A DNA stretch of 40,541 bases from positions 1 through 40,541 of the forward strand of contig CASFPS010000017.1 in assembly GCA_949296355.1 (NCBI GenBank). Reading direction: 5' to 3'. The notes beneath the pieces were generated by a model, which was given only the letters and a program-made list of their open reading frames with translations, had not been told where the DNA came from and did not search any database. The translations under genes were made by a program, and so were the position numbers. Source of the DNA: an uncultured bacterium (GTDB lineage Bacteria > Cyanobacteriota > Vampirovibrionia > Gastranaerophilales > Gastranaerophilaceae). Of this stretch, positions 16,065 through 22,727 are shown in pieces. Every line of letters starts with the position of its first letter. The stretch's first letter is position 1.

Positions 16065-17063
16065 TTAATTCCCGAAATAATTCTTCAATCCGGAAGTCAG
16101 ATTTTTGTTTTTGCACAATTTTTTGAGCTTTGAAATTGCGCGGTTTTCAATCTGTCTTATTCTTTCTCTTGAAACTCCGTATATTGAACCGATTTCATCA
16201 AGAGTTTTTTTGTTTCCGTCATTGTTAAGCCCGAACCTTAAAATAAGTACATCTCTTTCTTTAGGGCTTAATTGTTCGAGCATGCCTTTTATATCGTCGA
16301 GCATGCTCTCCTGAGAAACAAGAGAATCCGGCGCAATTGTTGATTCATCCACAATGTAGTCAATAATCTTGTTTGAATCATCTTTTTGCCCTGTCGGAGT
16401 ATCAATACTTATAGTCGACTGGGTTGCTTTAATTATTGAAGTAAGTTTGGAAACCGGAATACCCATCTTATCCGCAATTTCCTGCTTTACGGGAATTCTG
16501 CCGAGCTCTGTTGTTAAATCCATGGTTGCTTTTTTGATTTTGTTAATGGATTCAATCAGGTGGATAGGAAGCCTTATAATTCTTGCCTTGTCTGCAATTG
16601 CCCTTGTTATTGACTGCTGAATCCACCATGTGGCGTAAGTTGAGAATTTGTAACCTTTTGTATAATCAAATTTCTCGGTCGCTTTGATTAATCCTAAGTT
16701 GCCTTCCTGAATTAAATCAAGGAAAGAAAGTCCTCTTCCTATATATTTTTTAGCAATACTTACAACAAGTCTCAAATTCGCGTTAATAAGAACTTTTCTT
16801 GCAATTTCACTCTGGGTTTCATAAATTTTCTTGGCAACTTCAAGTTCTTCTTCGGCAGAAAGCAGCGGGATTTTGCCGATTTGCTGCAGATAAATTCTCA
16901 CTGAATCGTCCGAGTTTACGGAATTTAAACTCTCTTGAGTTTTAGGCTCTTCTATTGAGATAGAATCCTCATCATCTTCAATAGGTTCAATACTGTTAAA
17001 ATCTACGCCTTCATCAGAGATATCGTCTGCCATTAAGTTAAGTGTTTCGGTTTTTCTAGCCAT
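16065..17063 (-). CDS. rpoD: Primary sigma factor, group 1/2 type (RpoD/SigA)
   Basis: A 332-residue sigma-70. Region 1.2 is around [17 protein letters not shown] (about 53-70). Region 2 includes [12 protein letters not shown] and [18 protein letters not shown]. The -10 recognition helix is [19 protein letters not shown]. Region 4 ends with [20 protein letters not shown], the -35 helix-turn-helix. Region 1.1 is missing; the first 40 residues are acidic. Length and motif completeness suit the housekeeping factor, although a group 2 paralogue cannot be excluded. The ATG at 17063 has AGAGGT upstream and sits one base after the rlmB stop; a start at 17111 would overlap that gene. Confidence 0.9.
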   Translation of the reverse strand: MARKTETLNLMADDISDEGVDFNSIEPIEDDEDSISIEEPKTQESLNSVNSDDSVRIYLQQIGKIPLLSAEEELEVAKKIYETQSEIARKVLINANLRLVVSIAKKYIGRGLSFLDLIQEGNLGLIKATEKFDYTKGYKFSTYATWWIQQSITRAIADKARIIRLPIHLIESINKIKKATMDLTTELGRIPVKQEIADKMGIPVSKLTSIIKATQSTISIDTPTGQKDDSNKIIDYIVDESTIAPDSLVSQESMLDDIKGMLEQLSPKERDVLILRFGLNNDGNKKTLDEIGSIYGVSRERIRQIENRAISKLKKLCKNKNLTSGLKNYFGN

Positions 17064-17064
17064 A

Positions 17065-17826
17065 TTATCTACCTCTTTTCTCTGCTTTAAGAATTTGCCT
17101 GCATCTCTCAAACAATATTATAGCAGCTGCGTTGGAAACATTTAAAGAATTAAAATTTGTTAACATCGGAATTTTTATTACAAAATCCGACAATTTTAAT
17201 AATGATTTTGATATACCGGCATGCTCGGCGCCCATTATAAGCGCAAAATTCATATCTGTATAATCAACATCATAATAATTATCTTTAGCATGATGGTCAG
17301 ATGCAATTACCCACCAGTTGTTTTCTTTTAGCCTTTGAACAGTGTTAACAAGACTGTTGACTTTGATTATTGAAATGTGGTTTATAGCGCCGGCGCTGGT
17401 TTTCTCTACAGTGGAATTTATTAAAACCCCTCGCCTTGAAGGCAGAATAATACCGTCAACTCCGGCACAAACACAGGAACGTATTATTGCGCCGACATTA
17501 TGTGAATCTTCAACTCCGTCTAAAATTACAACCGAAGCATGCCCGCCGCGGTTTTGTTCTATAAAATCTTCCAAATCAACATATTTAATCGGAGAAACCT
17601 GCGCAATAACTCCCTGATGCCTTCCTTCCGGCACAAGCTGGTTGAGCTTCTGGATGTTTACAAATTGAAAAACAATGCCGCCGGCTTTTGCAAGTTCTTT
17701 TATTCTTTCTATTTTAGAATCAGCATGCGAAGCTGAGGATATGAGGATTTTGTTAAAAGTCCTGCTTCCTGCCTCTAAAGCTTCTATAACCGCATTTTTG
17801 CCGTATATGATTGTGTCCTGTTCCAT
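17065..17826 (-). CDS. rlmB: TrmH/SpoU-family RNA 2'-O-methyltransferase (RlmB-like)
   Basis: A 253-residue SPOUT enzyme. The N-terminal substrate-binding domain begins [14 protein letters not shown]. The catalytic domain has motif 1 [19 protein letters not shown] (Asn and Arg of the active site), motif 2 [11 protein letters not shown] and motif 3 [20 protein letters not shown], forming the deep knot. RlmB methylates G2251 of 23S rRNA; related TrmH proteins act on tRNA, so the exact target is inferred. It overlaps the end of nadA by one base (TAATG) and is followed one base later by the sigma factor, a tight three-gene operon. Confidence 0.88.
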   Translation of the reverse strand: MEQDTIIYGKNAVIEALEAGSRTFNKILISSASHADSKIERIKELAKAGGIVFQFVNIQKLNQLVPEGRHQGVIAQVSPIKYVDLEDFIEQNRGGHASVVILDGVEDSHNVGAIIRSCVCAGVDGIILPSRRGVLINSTVEKTSAGAINHISIIKVNSLVNTVQRLKENNWWVIASDHHAKDNYYDVDYTDMNFALIMGAEHAGISKSLLKLSDFVIKIPMLTNFNSLNVSNAAAIILFERCRQILKAEKRGR

Positions 17827-18734
17827 TATTTTGATACCTTAAGCATGCGCTCAATACAATTTGCACTGCGCTTTCTGACGTTTTCATCAAGAGTTATTTC
17901 ATTAACTTCATGCTCTAGTGAATACAAAATTTCATCAAGCGTCGTAAGTTTCATGCTCTCACAGAGCATGTTATTTTTTATTAATATAAATTTCTTATCC
18001 GGATAATCTCTTTCAAGTCTGTCACAAACACCTTTTTCAGTCACAATTACAAACTGTCTGTCCTTGCTTTTCCTTACATATTCCATAATTCCGCTTGTAC
18101 TTCCGACATAATCACCGAGAACACTCACTTCCGGCTTGCACTCAGGATGGATAAGTATTTTAGCATTAGGATATTTCTTCCTTGCAAGCTCAATATCTCT
18201 TATTTCAACACCGTGGTGAACCGGACAATTGCCGTCATAAGTTATAACTTCAACATCTTTAAGCTTTTTCTCAACCCATTTGCCCAGATTAGCATCCGGA
18301 AGAAATAAAACCTTCGGAGTGTTAAGACTCTTAACAATTTTTAACGCATTTGAACTTGTACAGCAAATATCGCATTCTGCCTTAACTTCAGCGGTTGAAT
18401 TTATGTAACATACAACTGGTGCATTTGGATGATTTTTTTTGAAATTTACCATCTGGTCATGGTTAATCATATCCGCCATAAGGCAGCCTGCATTTAGGTT
18501 TGGGAGCAAAACTTTTTTCTCCGGAGAAATTATTTTTGCAGTTTGTGCCATGAAATATACTCCTGCAAAAACTATAATATCCGCATCTGTCTCTTTTGCT
18601 TTCTGACTCAAATATAAAGAATCGCCGACAAAGTCTGCAACGCTGTCTACCTCTATATTCTGGTAACTGTGAGCAAGAATAATTGCGTTTTTCTCTTCTT
18701 TTAATTTCTTTATTTTTTCAATTAAATATTTCAT
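17826..18734 (-). CDS. nadA: Quinolinate synthase NadA
   Basis: A 302-residue 4Fe-4S enzyme that condenses iminoaspartate with dihydroxyacetone phosphate to give quinolinate, the NAD precursor. Visible family motifs are LAHSYQNIEVDSVADFVGDS (N-terminal), AQTAKIISPEKKVLLPN, AGCLMADM with the first cluster Cys, CCTSSNA with the second, and HPECKPEV with the third. nadB and nadC are not in the window. AGGAT precedes the ATG. The divergent promoter region shared with pilM contains an inverted repeat. Downstream it overlaps rlmB by one base. Confidence 0.95.
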   Translation of the reverse strand: MKYLIEKIKKLKEEKNAIILAHSYQNIEVDSVADFVGDSLYLSQKAKETDADIIVFAGVYFMAQTAKIISPEKKVLLPNLNAGCLMADMINHDQMVNFKKNHPNAPVVCYINSTAEVKAECDICCTSSNALKIVKSLNTPKVLFLPDANLGKWVEKKLKDVEVITYDGNCPVHHGVEIRDIELARKKYPNAKILIHPECKPEVSVLGDYVGSTSGIMEYVRKSKDRQFVIVTEKGVCDRLERDYPDKKFILIKNNMLCESMKLTTLDEILYSLEHEVNEITLDENVRKRSANCIERMLKVSK

Positions 18735-18746
18735 TTATTTATCCTG

Positions 18747-18773
18747 TGTACAAATTTTAAATTTTATTGTACA
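18747..18773. promoter_or_regulatory. Inverted repeat in the nadA/pilM divergent promoter
   Basis: TGTACAA (18747-18753) and TTGTACA (18767-18773) are perfect complements 13 bp apart. They double as near-consensus promoter parts in both directions (TTGTAC on the minus strand, TACAAT on the plus strand at 18771-18776 region). The symmetry could be a dimeric repressor site or simply two facing promoters. Confidence 0.45.
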
Positions 18774-18799
18774 ATAAAAAAAAATAGGAAGAAACAGAT

Positions 18800-20461
18800 A
18801 TGAGTTTAAAGAAGAGCAGTATAGTAGGCGTGTCCGTTACGCCGGAGATAGGTTTAGAGGTTGCAATCATAGATTTTGCATCCCAAACAGTTGTAAAATA
18901 CGGAACAAAACCGCTTGAATACGATACAAACAGGCGTGAAATTGCAGATATGGACTTATTTAAAGAAGCCCTGCAGGATTTATTTTTTGAACTGGGTATT
19001 CCAAAAGGAATGGAGGTTGTATTAAACCTGCCGTCCGTAGTGTTCAAAACAGTGGATTATCCTGCTGCAATGGATGAAGCACAAATCAGCAGCGCAATTG
19101 AAGAAGAGCTTGCTGACCATTTTATCTTCAAATCCGTTGAACCGGTAGTCAGTGCTACAAGATTGCCAAACTCTACCATACAGTTTAACAAAATAGCTTA
19201 TACTGCCGCACAAAAGCAGATGGTTATTGAAATAGCGCTTAGCCTTAAAGATATGGGTCATAAATTATATGCTATCGACACCTCTGTAAATTCCGTGCTT
19301 AACGCATTAATGTACAAACAAAGGCTTGATATTACTGACGATGTATCATGGCTTCTTTTAATTGTCGATAATATGTGCTGCAGAATTATGACAATGAGCG
19401 GAAGTAATTATGTTGATACTTATGAAGAAAGAATCAGCATAGGCGAAGTTCTCGGTGATGCTGAAAACTACGGAACCGTAGTAAGCGCAGTATCTCCTAT
19501 ATTGAAAAATCTGCCGTCAAAATACCTTTGTGTAGTATCAAAAACAAATATTATAAGCGCAGAAGTACTTGCAAGTAAATTAACATACAGTGCTCCGATT
19601 ATTCATCAGGAGGCTAACAGCTTCTCTAAAGAAGCTTTTCTGGATATCGGACCGGAAGTTGAACATAAATATGCAACTCTTGTGTCTCTTGATATTATCG
19701 GCGCTGCTATTTATAAAGAATTTGAGCAATACAGCAATGCCCACTTTAATTTATTCAATAAATCACTGGGTGACATCTATACAATGGATCAGCCTCCTGA
19801 ATTCAATTTAGGCGGAAGTTTAATTGTATTAACCAATGCACTTCTGATTAAATTATTTATATTTATTGCATGTGTTGTTCTGATTCCTTGCTCAATTGGT
19901 TATGTATACTTAGTCGGACAAATCAATTCTGCAAAAGACGAACAAAAGTCATTAGAAGCAAAGGCAGCCCAGATTGAACAATTCTTAAAAGATAATGAAA
20001 ATATATCTTCCGAATTGTTTGATGAAGGTTATGAAATCCGCATGGGATTAGAGCATAACAAAGGAATTTATTCTTATTATACAATTGTCGGAACAGAAAT
20101 CCCTAAAAAACTCTGGCTTACGCATTTGCATCTGTCAGACAAAACCACTATTGAAGGACAGGCAGACAATCTGGAAAGTGTATATGCCTTCTTTAGAAGT
20201 ATAAAAGATTACGATCCGAATTCTGATATAAAACTTCAAAAACTCGGATTGGCGGCTCAATCTAATATGCAGGTGATTCCTGCTGACGGCAGTGATGCCG
20301 GTTTTGATACGGATTCTATTTTGACATCATTGAATGCAGATTATTATGAATTTGTAATTTCTGATGAAGCACCGAAAAAGGCTAATACAAACAACAATAA
20401 TAACAAGAAAAAACAGAGTTCAGGCAATATTGGTCTTCCGGAGTTGGAACCTTTAGAATAA
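18800..20461 (+). CDS. PilM-like protein fused to a PilN-like membrane domain
   Basis: A 553-residue protein. Residues 1-330 have the ASKHA/PilM layout: VGVSVTPEIGLEVAIIDF at the N-terminus, VVLNLPSVVFKTVDYPA (the PilM SxxVFxxxxxLP-type segment), and the DTSVNSVLNAL acidic/Ser motif. A transmembrane helix follows at about 348-372, then a periplasmic coiled coil and a PilN-like ferredoxin-fold region (WLTHLHLSDKTTIEGQA). In standard systems PilM is cytoplasmic and PilN is a separate membrane protein; here both seem joined. The tail is Asn/Lys-rich (NTNNNNNKKK). The PilO-like gene follows after 18 bp. No pilT, pilB, pilC or pilQ is in the window, so it may serve a type IV pilus or a related secretion system. 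Confidence 0.75.
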   Translation: MSLKKSSIVGVSVTPEIGLEVAIIDFASQTVVKYGTKPLEYDTNRREIADMDLFKEALQDLFFELGIPKGMEVVLNLPSVVFKTVDYPAAMDEAQISSAIEEELADHFIFKSVEPVVSATRLPNSTIQFNKIAYTAAQKQMVIEIALSLKDMGHKLYAIDTSVNSVLNALMYKQRLDITDDVSWLLLIVDNMCCRIMTMSGSNYVDTYEERISIGEVLGDAENYGTVVSAVSPILKNLPSKYLCVVSKTNIISAEVLASKLTYSAPIIHQEANSFSKEAFLDIGPEVEHKYATLVSLDIIGAAIYKEFEQYSNAHFNLFNKSLGDIYTMDQPPEFNLGGSLIVLTNALLIKLFIFIACVVLIPCSIGYVYLVGQINSAKDEQKSLEAKAAQIEQFLKDNENISSELFDEGYEIRMGLEHNKGIYSYYTIVGTEIPKKLWLTHLHLSDKTTIEGQADNLESVYAFFRSIKDYDPNSDIKLQKLGLAAQSNMQVIPADGSDAGFDTDSILTSLNADYYEFVISDEAPKKANTNNNNNKKKQSSGNIGLPELEPLE

Positions 20462-20479
20462 TAAAAAGAAGGATTAAAA

Positions 20480-21121
20480 ATGGAAAAATATAAAAAATAC
20501 TATGGTATAATTTTATTTTGTGCATTAGTTCTGACTGTTGTATATGTAGGATATCAGATGACAATGCCTAATTACAACACTTATTTATCAGAAAAAGCAA
20601 AAGTAGAAAAAGCGCAGAAAAAAATTGATGACTTAAATAATAAACTGCAGATAGTACAGAACAAAATTAAAAAGATTAAAGATTCAATTGTATCTTCCCA
20701 GAAGAAAATATATTCTCCTGTAGAATCTGATTTAGGTGATGAAACATTGTTCTTTACATTATATAATGATGTAATAGAAATGCTTCATGCAAACTCTATC
20801 AAGATTCAGGCTATAGATTACCAGTATAATCCAAATACGGATAACTTTGTTAAATTTGGTAAGGATATATACTTTGTCTGCGATATCAACATGGAATTGA
20901 TTTCTAACTATGTAAATCTTGGAAAACTGATTCAGGACATCTATCAATATCCTTATTATATTAGAATTAATGATTTAGAAGTTAAACCTTATGCTAAAGA
21001 TAAGAAAATCTTATTATCAAGTTTAAGCCTCAGATTATACGCTCATACAGAGCCGGCAGAAGCAGCAACAACACCTGCAGTTCCGGCACTGGACGGAGCT
21101 AATACTGCATTGCCGCAATAA
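20480..21121 (+). CDS. PilO-like inner membrane protein
   Basis: A 213-residue protein with a short cytoplasmic N-terminus, one transmembrane helix (about 8-28, GIILFCALVLTVVYVGYQMT), a coiled coil (about 38-75, rich in Lys/Asn) and a periplasmic alpha/beta domain, the layout of PilO. The C-terminus is Ala/Pro/Thr-rich (AEAATTPAVPALD), probably disordered. PilO normally pairs with PilN, which here appears as the C-terminal half of the preceding gene. AAGGAT precedes the ATG. Confidence 0.65.
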   Translation: MEKYKKYYGIILFCALVLTVVYVGYQMTMPNYNTYLSEKAKVEKAQKKIDDLNNKLQIVQNKIKKIKDSIVSSQKKIYSPVESDLGDETLFFTLYNDVIEMLHANSIKIQAIDYQYNPNTDNFVKFGKDIYFVCDINMELISNYVNLGKLIQDIYQYPYYIRINDLEVKPYAKDKKILLSSLSLRLYAHTEPAEAATTPAVPALDGANTALPQ

Positions 21122-21143
21122 TGTTACAAGAATAAGCAAATAC

Positions 21144-21172
21144 TTGATAATAAATTTTGTTTAGTATAGAAT
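21144..21172 (+). promoter_or_regulatory. Candidate promoter of the tRNA-Gly region
   Basis: TTGATA (21144-21149), 17 bp, TAGAAT (21167-21172). If active, the primary transcript would run through the hairpin at 21186-21204, an R1 left half (21222-21256) and both partial tRNA copies, giving a leader of about 385 bases before tRNA-Gly. No better promoter is visible closer to the gene. Confidence 0.4.
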
Positions 21173-21221
21173 TTTTGTATCAACTCTGACAGTTGTGTTG
21201 TCAGCAAGTTAAGCCGGCACC

Positions 21222-21256
21222 CATCCTAACCTTCCCTCATAAGGGAAGGAAAGCGC
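21222..21256. repeat. R1 element, left-half copy
   Basis: CATCCTAACCTTCCC, a CTTCCCTcATAAGGGAAG hairpin and GGAAAGCGC match the left half of the R1 copies at 33 and 678. Just upstream, CTGACA/TGTCAG (21186-21204) is an unrelated small hairpin. Confidence 0.6.
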
Positions 21257-21298
21257 CAGATTTGACGTTAAGCCGATGAATGACAATTGAATATGAGT

Positions 21299-21562
21299 GC
21301 GGAAGTAGCTCAGTTGCCCAAGCGAGGCTAATTTGAGCAACTGCACAAAGAAAGCGAAGTTGAGCCGAGCGTATCTGAGATATACTCTACCAACTGAGCG
21401 GTTGAAAGTTTAATAAGTTTGAATATGAGTGCGGAAGTAGCTCAGTTGCCCAAGCGAGGCTAATTTGAGCAGCTGCATAGGAAAAGCGAAGTTGAGCCGA
21501 GCGTATCTGAGATATACTCTACCAACTGAGCGGTTGAAAGTTTAATAAGTTTGAATATGAGT
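21299..21562 (+). repeat. Two 132-bp units, each a partial tRNA-Gly with an inverted D-arm
   Basis: Units 21299-21430 and 21431-21562 are nearly identical. Each starts with the first 18 bases of tRNA-Gly (GCGGAAGTAGCTCAGTTG), continues with about 65 bases of unrelated insert, then carries an 18-base inverted copy of the tRNA D-arm (21382-21399; 21514-21531), complementary to 21572-21589 of the real tRNA. It ends with the linker GAAAGTTTAATAAG and the leader TTGAATATGAGT. Within a unit CAGTTGC can pair with GCAACTG (in unit two GCAGCTG, still paired through G-U), or alternatively the inverted arm can pair with GCTCAGTTG. These partial copies cannot make functional tRNAs. Confidence 0.9.
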
Positions 21563-21635
21563 GCGGAAGTAGCTCAGTTGGTAGAGTATCTGCCTTCCAA
21601 GCAGACTGTCGCGAGTTCGAGTCTCGTCTTCCGCT
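21563..21635 (+). tRNA. tRNA-Gly (anticodon TCC)
   Basis: A 73-base cloverleaf: acceptor GCGGAAG/CTTCCGC, D-stem GCTC/GAGT, anticodon stem TCTGC/GCAGA around loop CTTCCAA (anticodon TCC, reads GGA/GGG), a five-base variable region and T-stem GCGAG/CTCGT with loop TTCGAGT. The discriminator is T and CCA is not encoded. It is immediately preceded by two partial copies of its own 5' end. Confidence 0.96.
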
Positions 21636-21639
21636 AATA

Positions 21640-21669
21640 AAAAAGAGTCCTTAAAGGACTCTTTTTTAT
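21640..21669 (+). terminator. Rho-independent terminator after tRNA-Gly
   Basis: AAAAGAGTCC, loop TTAAA, GGACTCTTTT followed by TT. A strong ten-pair stem with U-tract, only a few bases after the tRNA 3' end. The A-rich 5' side could also let it act in the opposite direction. Confidence 0.9.
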
Positions 21670-21696
21670 TGTTTTATTAATACAATAAGTAAAGTA

Positions 21697-21722
21697 GTAG
21701 TGTGGAGCTTGCCCCACACTAC
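21697..21722. repeat. GTAGTGTGGAGC palindrome, left copy (R6)
   Basis: GTAGTGTGG faces CCACACTAC around AGCTTGCC. It is a near-copy of the perfect palindrome at 22021-22046. The two flank the candidate toxin-antitoxin module. Confidence 0.75.
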
Positions 21723-21742
21723 TTAGCTTTTAGTGTTATTGC

Positions 21743-21771
21743 TTGAAAAAAATAACCATATGCGCTATAAT
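21743..21771 (+). promoter_or_regulatory. Consensus promoter for the candidate antisense RNA
   Basis: TTGAAA (21743-21748), exactly 17 bp, and a perfect TATAAT (21766-21771). No protein-coding frame follows on this strand, which points to a small RNA starting near 21778. Confidence 0.75.
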
Positions 21772-21777
21772 TAAAAA

Positions 21778-21877
21778 GTAAAGGAAAAGCCCTAGCTGGG
21801 ACTAGAGCTTAACCACTTCCTTTACAGGGCAATTTGTAAAGTAGCTATCATCACTAGAATGGTGATAGCTATTTTTA
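21778..21877 (+). ncRNA. Candidate antitoxin antisense RNA (about 100 bases)
   Basis: Predicted from a consensus promoter at its 5' end and an intrinsic terminator at its 3' end (AGCTATCATCA facing TGGTGATAGCT, then ATTTTTA, 21843-21877). The 5' part folds: GTAAAGGAA pairs perfectly with TTCCTTTAC (about 21778-21825), enclosing a smaller AAGC...GCTT hairpin. It overlaps the minus-strand 23-residue peptide gene for almost the whole coding length, so it is perfectly complementary to that mRNA. This is the geometry of type I antitoxin RNAs. No experimental support; the RNA class is inferred. Confidence 0.65.
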
Positions 21878-21893
21878 TCAGCCATTTTGCCAT
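21822..21893 (-). CDS. Candidate type I toxin: 23-residue hydrophobic peptide
   Basis: A 72-base gene. The peptide starts MAKWLIK and continues with 16 almost wholly aliphatic residues, ending in LQIAL: one membrane helix with two N-terminal lysines and a tryptophan, as in known type I toxins. A textbook AAAGGAGG sits six or so bases before the ATG, far stronger than at many genes here. A minus-strand promoter (TTGATT at 22013-22008, 16 bp, TAAAAT at 21991-21986, with an extended TGG) would give a leader of about 87 bases. That leader folds (TCTCGG facing CCGAGA) right up to the ribosome-binding site. The antisense RNA above overlaps it. No homologue is recognised; the call rests on architecture. 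Confidence 0.65.
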   Translation of the reverse strand: MAKWLIKIAITILVMIATLQIAL

Positions 21894-21985
21894 GCAGACC
21901 TCCTTTCTCGGCAAATAACCACAAAATTTGTTGTTCCGAGAGAAAGTCTTAGAAAGTGCTTCCTTGCATATAAATATGCATATCT

Positions 21986-22013
21986 ATTTTACCATACAAA
22001 AAGCAATAATCAA
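21986..22013 (-). promoter_or_regulatory. Candidate promoter of the toxin mRNA
   Basis: On the minus strand TTGATT, a 16-bp spacer ending in TATGG (extended -10 TG) and TAAAAT. The transcript would start near 21980 and carry a structured leader (CTTTCTCTCGG ... CCGAGAAAGG) that partly involves the purines upstream of the Shine-Dalgarno. Confidence 0.5.
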
Positions 22014-22020
22014 TTAATCG

Positions 22021-22046
22021 GTAGTGTGGAGCAAGCTCCACACTAC
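22021..22046. repeat. GTAGTGTGGAGC palindrome, right copy (R6)
   Basis: A perfect 12-bp inverted repeat, GTAGTGTGGAGC, AA, GCTCCACACTAC. It lies ten bases before the stop end of the uracil-DNA glycosylase gene and could stop minus-strand reading upstream of the toxin promoter. Confidence 0.8.
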
Positions 22047-22055
22047 TCGGTTTTC

Positions 22056-22673
22056 TTATACAGCCAGCTTATCGTATTCGCGTTTAATTTCCTGAATATC
22101 CTGCCACATAAGCCATTTAGGACTGCCTTTCTCTCTTGAATCATTTCTTAGAAGATAAGAAGGGTGAAAAATCGGCATCATTTTCGCGCCATAAACATCG
22201 ACAATTGCACTCTCGGGTGGAAACCAGCTCCCTCTGATACGTGTAATTCCGCCTGCATTACCTAAAATAGATTGAACTGCAACATTTCCGCAGAGCAGAA
22301 TAATTTTTGGTTTTATAATTTCTATTTGAGCTTTCAAATATTCCCAGCATGCTTCTTTTTCGTCTGTAAGCGGATTCCTGTTATCTGGCGGACGGCATTT
22401 GAGGGTATTACAGATATAAACATCTCTTTCCCTTGTAAACCCGACCGAAGCAAAAATTTTATCCAGAAGCTGTCCGGCTTTTCCGACAAAAGGTTTTCCC
22501 TGCATATCTTCATAATATCCGGGCGCTTCTCCTATCAGCATTAGTTTCGGGTTCGGAATTCCGTCATCAAAAACAATGTTGTGTCTGGTTTGAAAAAGCG
22601 GACATTTCCGGCAGGAAAGGCATTTTTCCCTGATTTCATTTAATTTTTTACGAAGTTCTTCTGTTGTTTCCAT
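22056..22673 (-). CDS. Family 4 uracil-DNA glycosylase (4Fe-4S)
   Basis: A 205-residue enzyme that removes uracil from DNA. The N-terminal CLSCRKC supplies cluster cysteines; further cysteines lie in NTLKCRPP and EACWEYL. Motif A is GEAPGYYEDMQGKPFVGKAG (about 47-66), with the Glu/Gly-rich pattern of family 4, and motif B HPSYLLR near residue 168. This matches family 4 (UDGa) rather than family 5. The ATG has only an A-rich upstream region, with no clear Shine-Dalgarno. Its upstream neighbour, the acyl-CoA synthetase, ends 54 bp away with an R7 hairpin (GTCGGCTTaataAAGCCGAC, 22691-22710) between. Confidence 0.9.
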   Translation of the reverse strand: METTEELRKKLNEIREKCLSCRKCPLFQTRHNIVFDDGIPNPKLMLIGEAPGYYEDMQGKPFVGKAGQLLDKIFASVGFTRERDVYICNTLKCRPPDNRNPLTDEKEACWEYLKAQIEIIKPKIILLCGNVAVQSILGNAGGITRIRGSWFPPESAIVDVYGAKMMPIFHPSYLLRNDSREKGSPKWLMWQDIQEIKREYDKLAV

Positions 22674-22690
22674 CTTTTTAATTAAGTTAT

Positions 22691-22714
22691 TGTCGGCTTA
22701 ATAAAGCCGACCTA
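22691..22714. repeat. GTCGGCTT hairpin (R7)
   Basis: GTCGGCTT, loop AATA region, AAGCCGAC followed by CTAC. Similar in style to the other GTAG...CTAC palindromes. It lies between the acyl-CoA synthetase and the glycosylase gene, so it may attenuate read-through. Confidence 0.5.
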
Positions 22715-22727
22715 CACTGCCACTTTG

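Noticed and set aside
21299-21562. The partial tRNA-Gly copies as real tRNA or tmRNA-like genes
   Set aside because: Each stops after 18 tRNA bases; no anticodon arm, T-arm or acceptor 3' strand follows in the unit.
21299-21635. CRISPR array
   Set aside because: The repeats are 132 bp and contiguous with no unique spacers, and no cas genes are present.
21144-21635. T-box riboswitch upstream of tRNA-Gly
   Set aside because: No T-box core sequence, no specifier loop with antiterminator, and the downstream gene is a tRNA, not an aminoacyl-tRNA synthetase or amino-acid gene.
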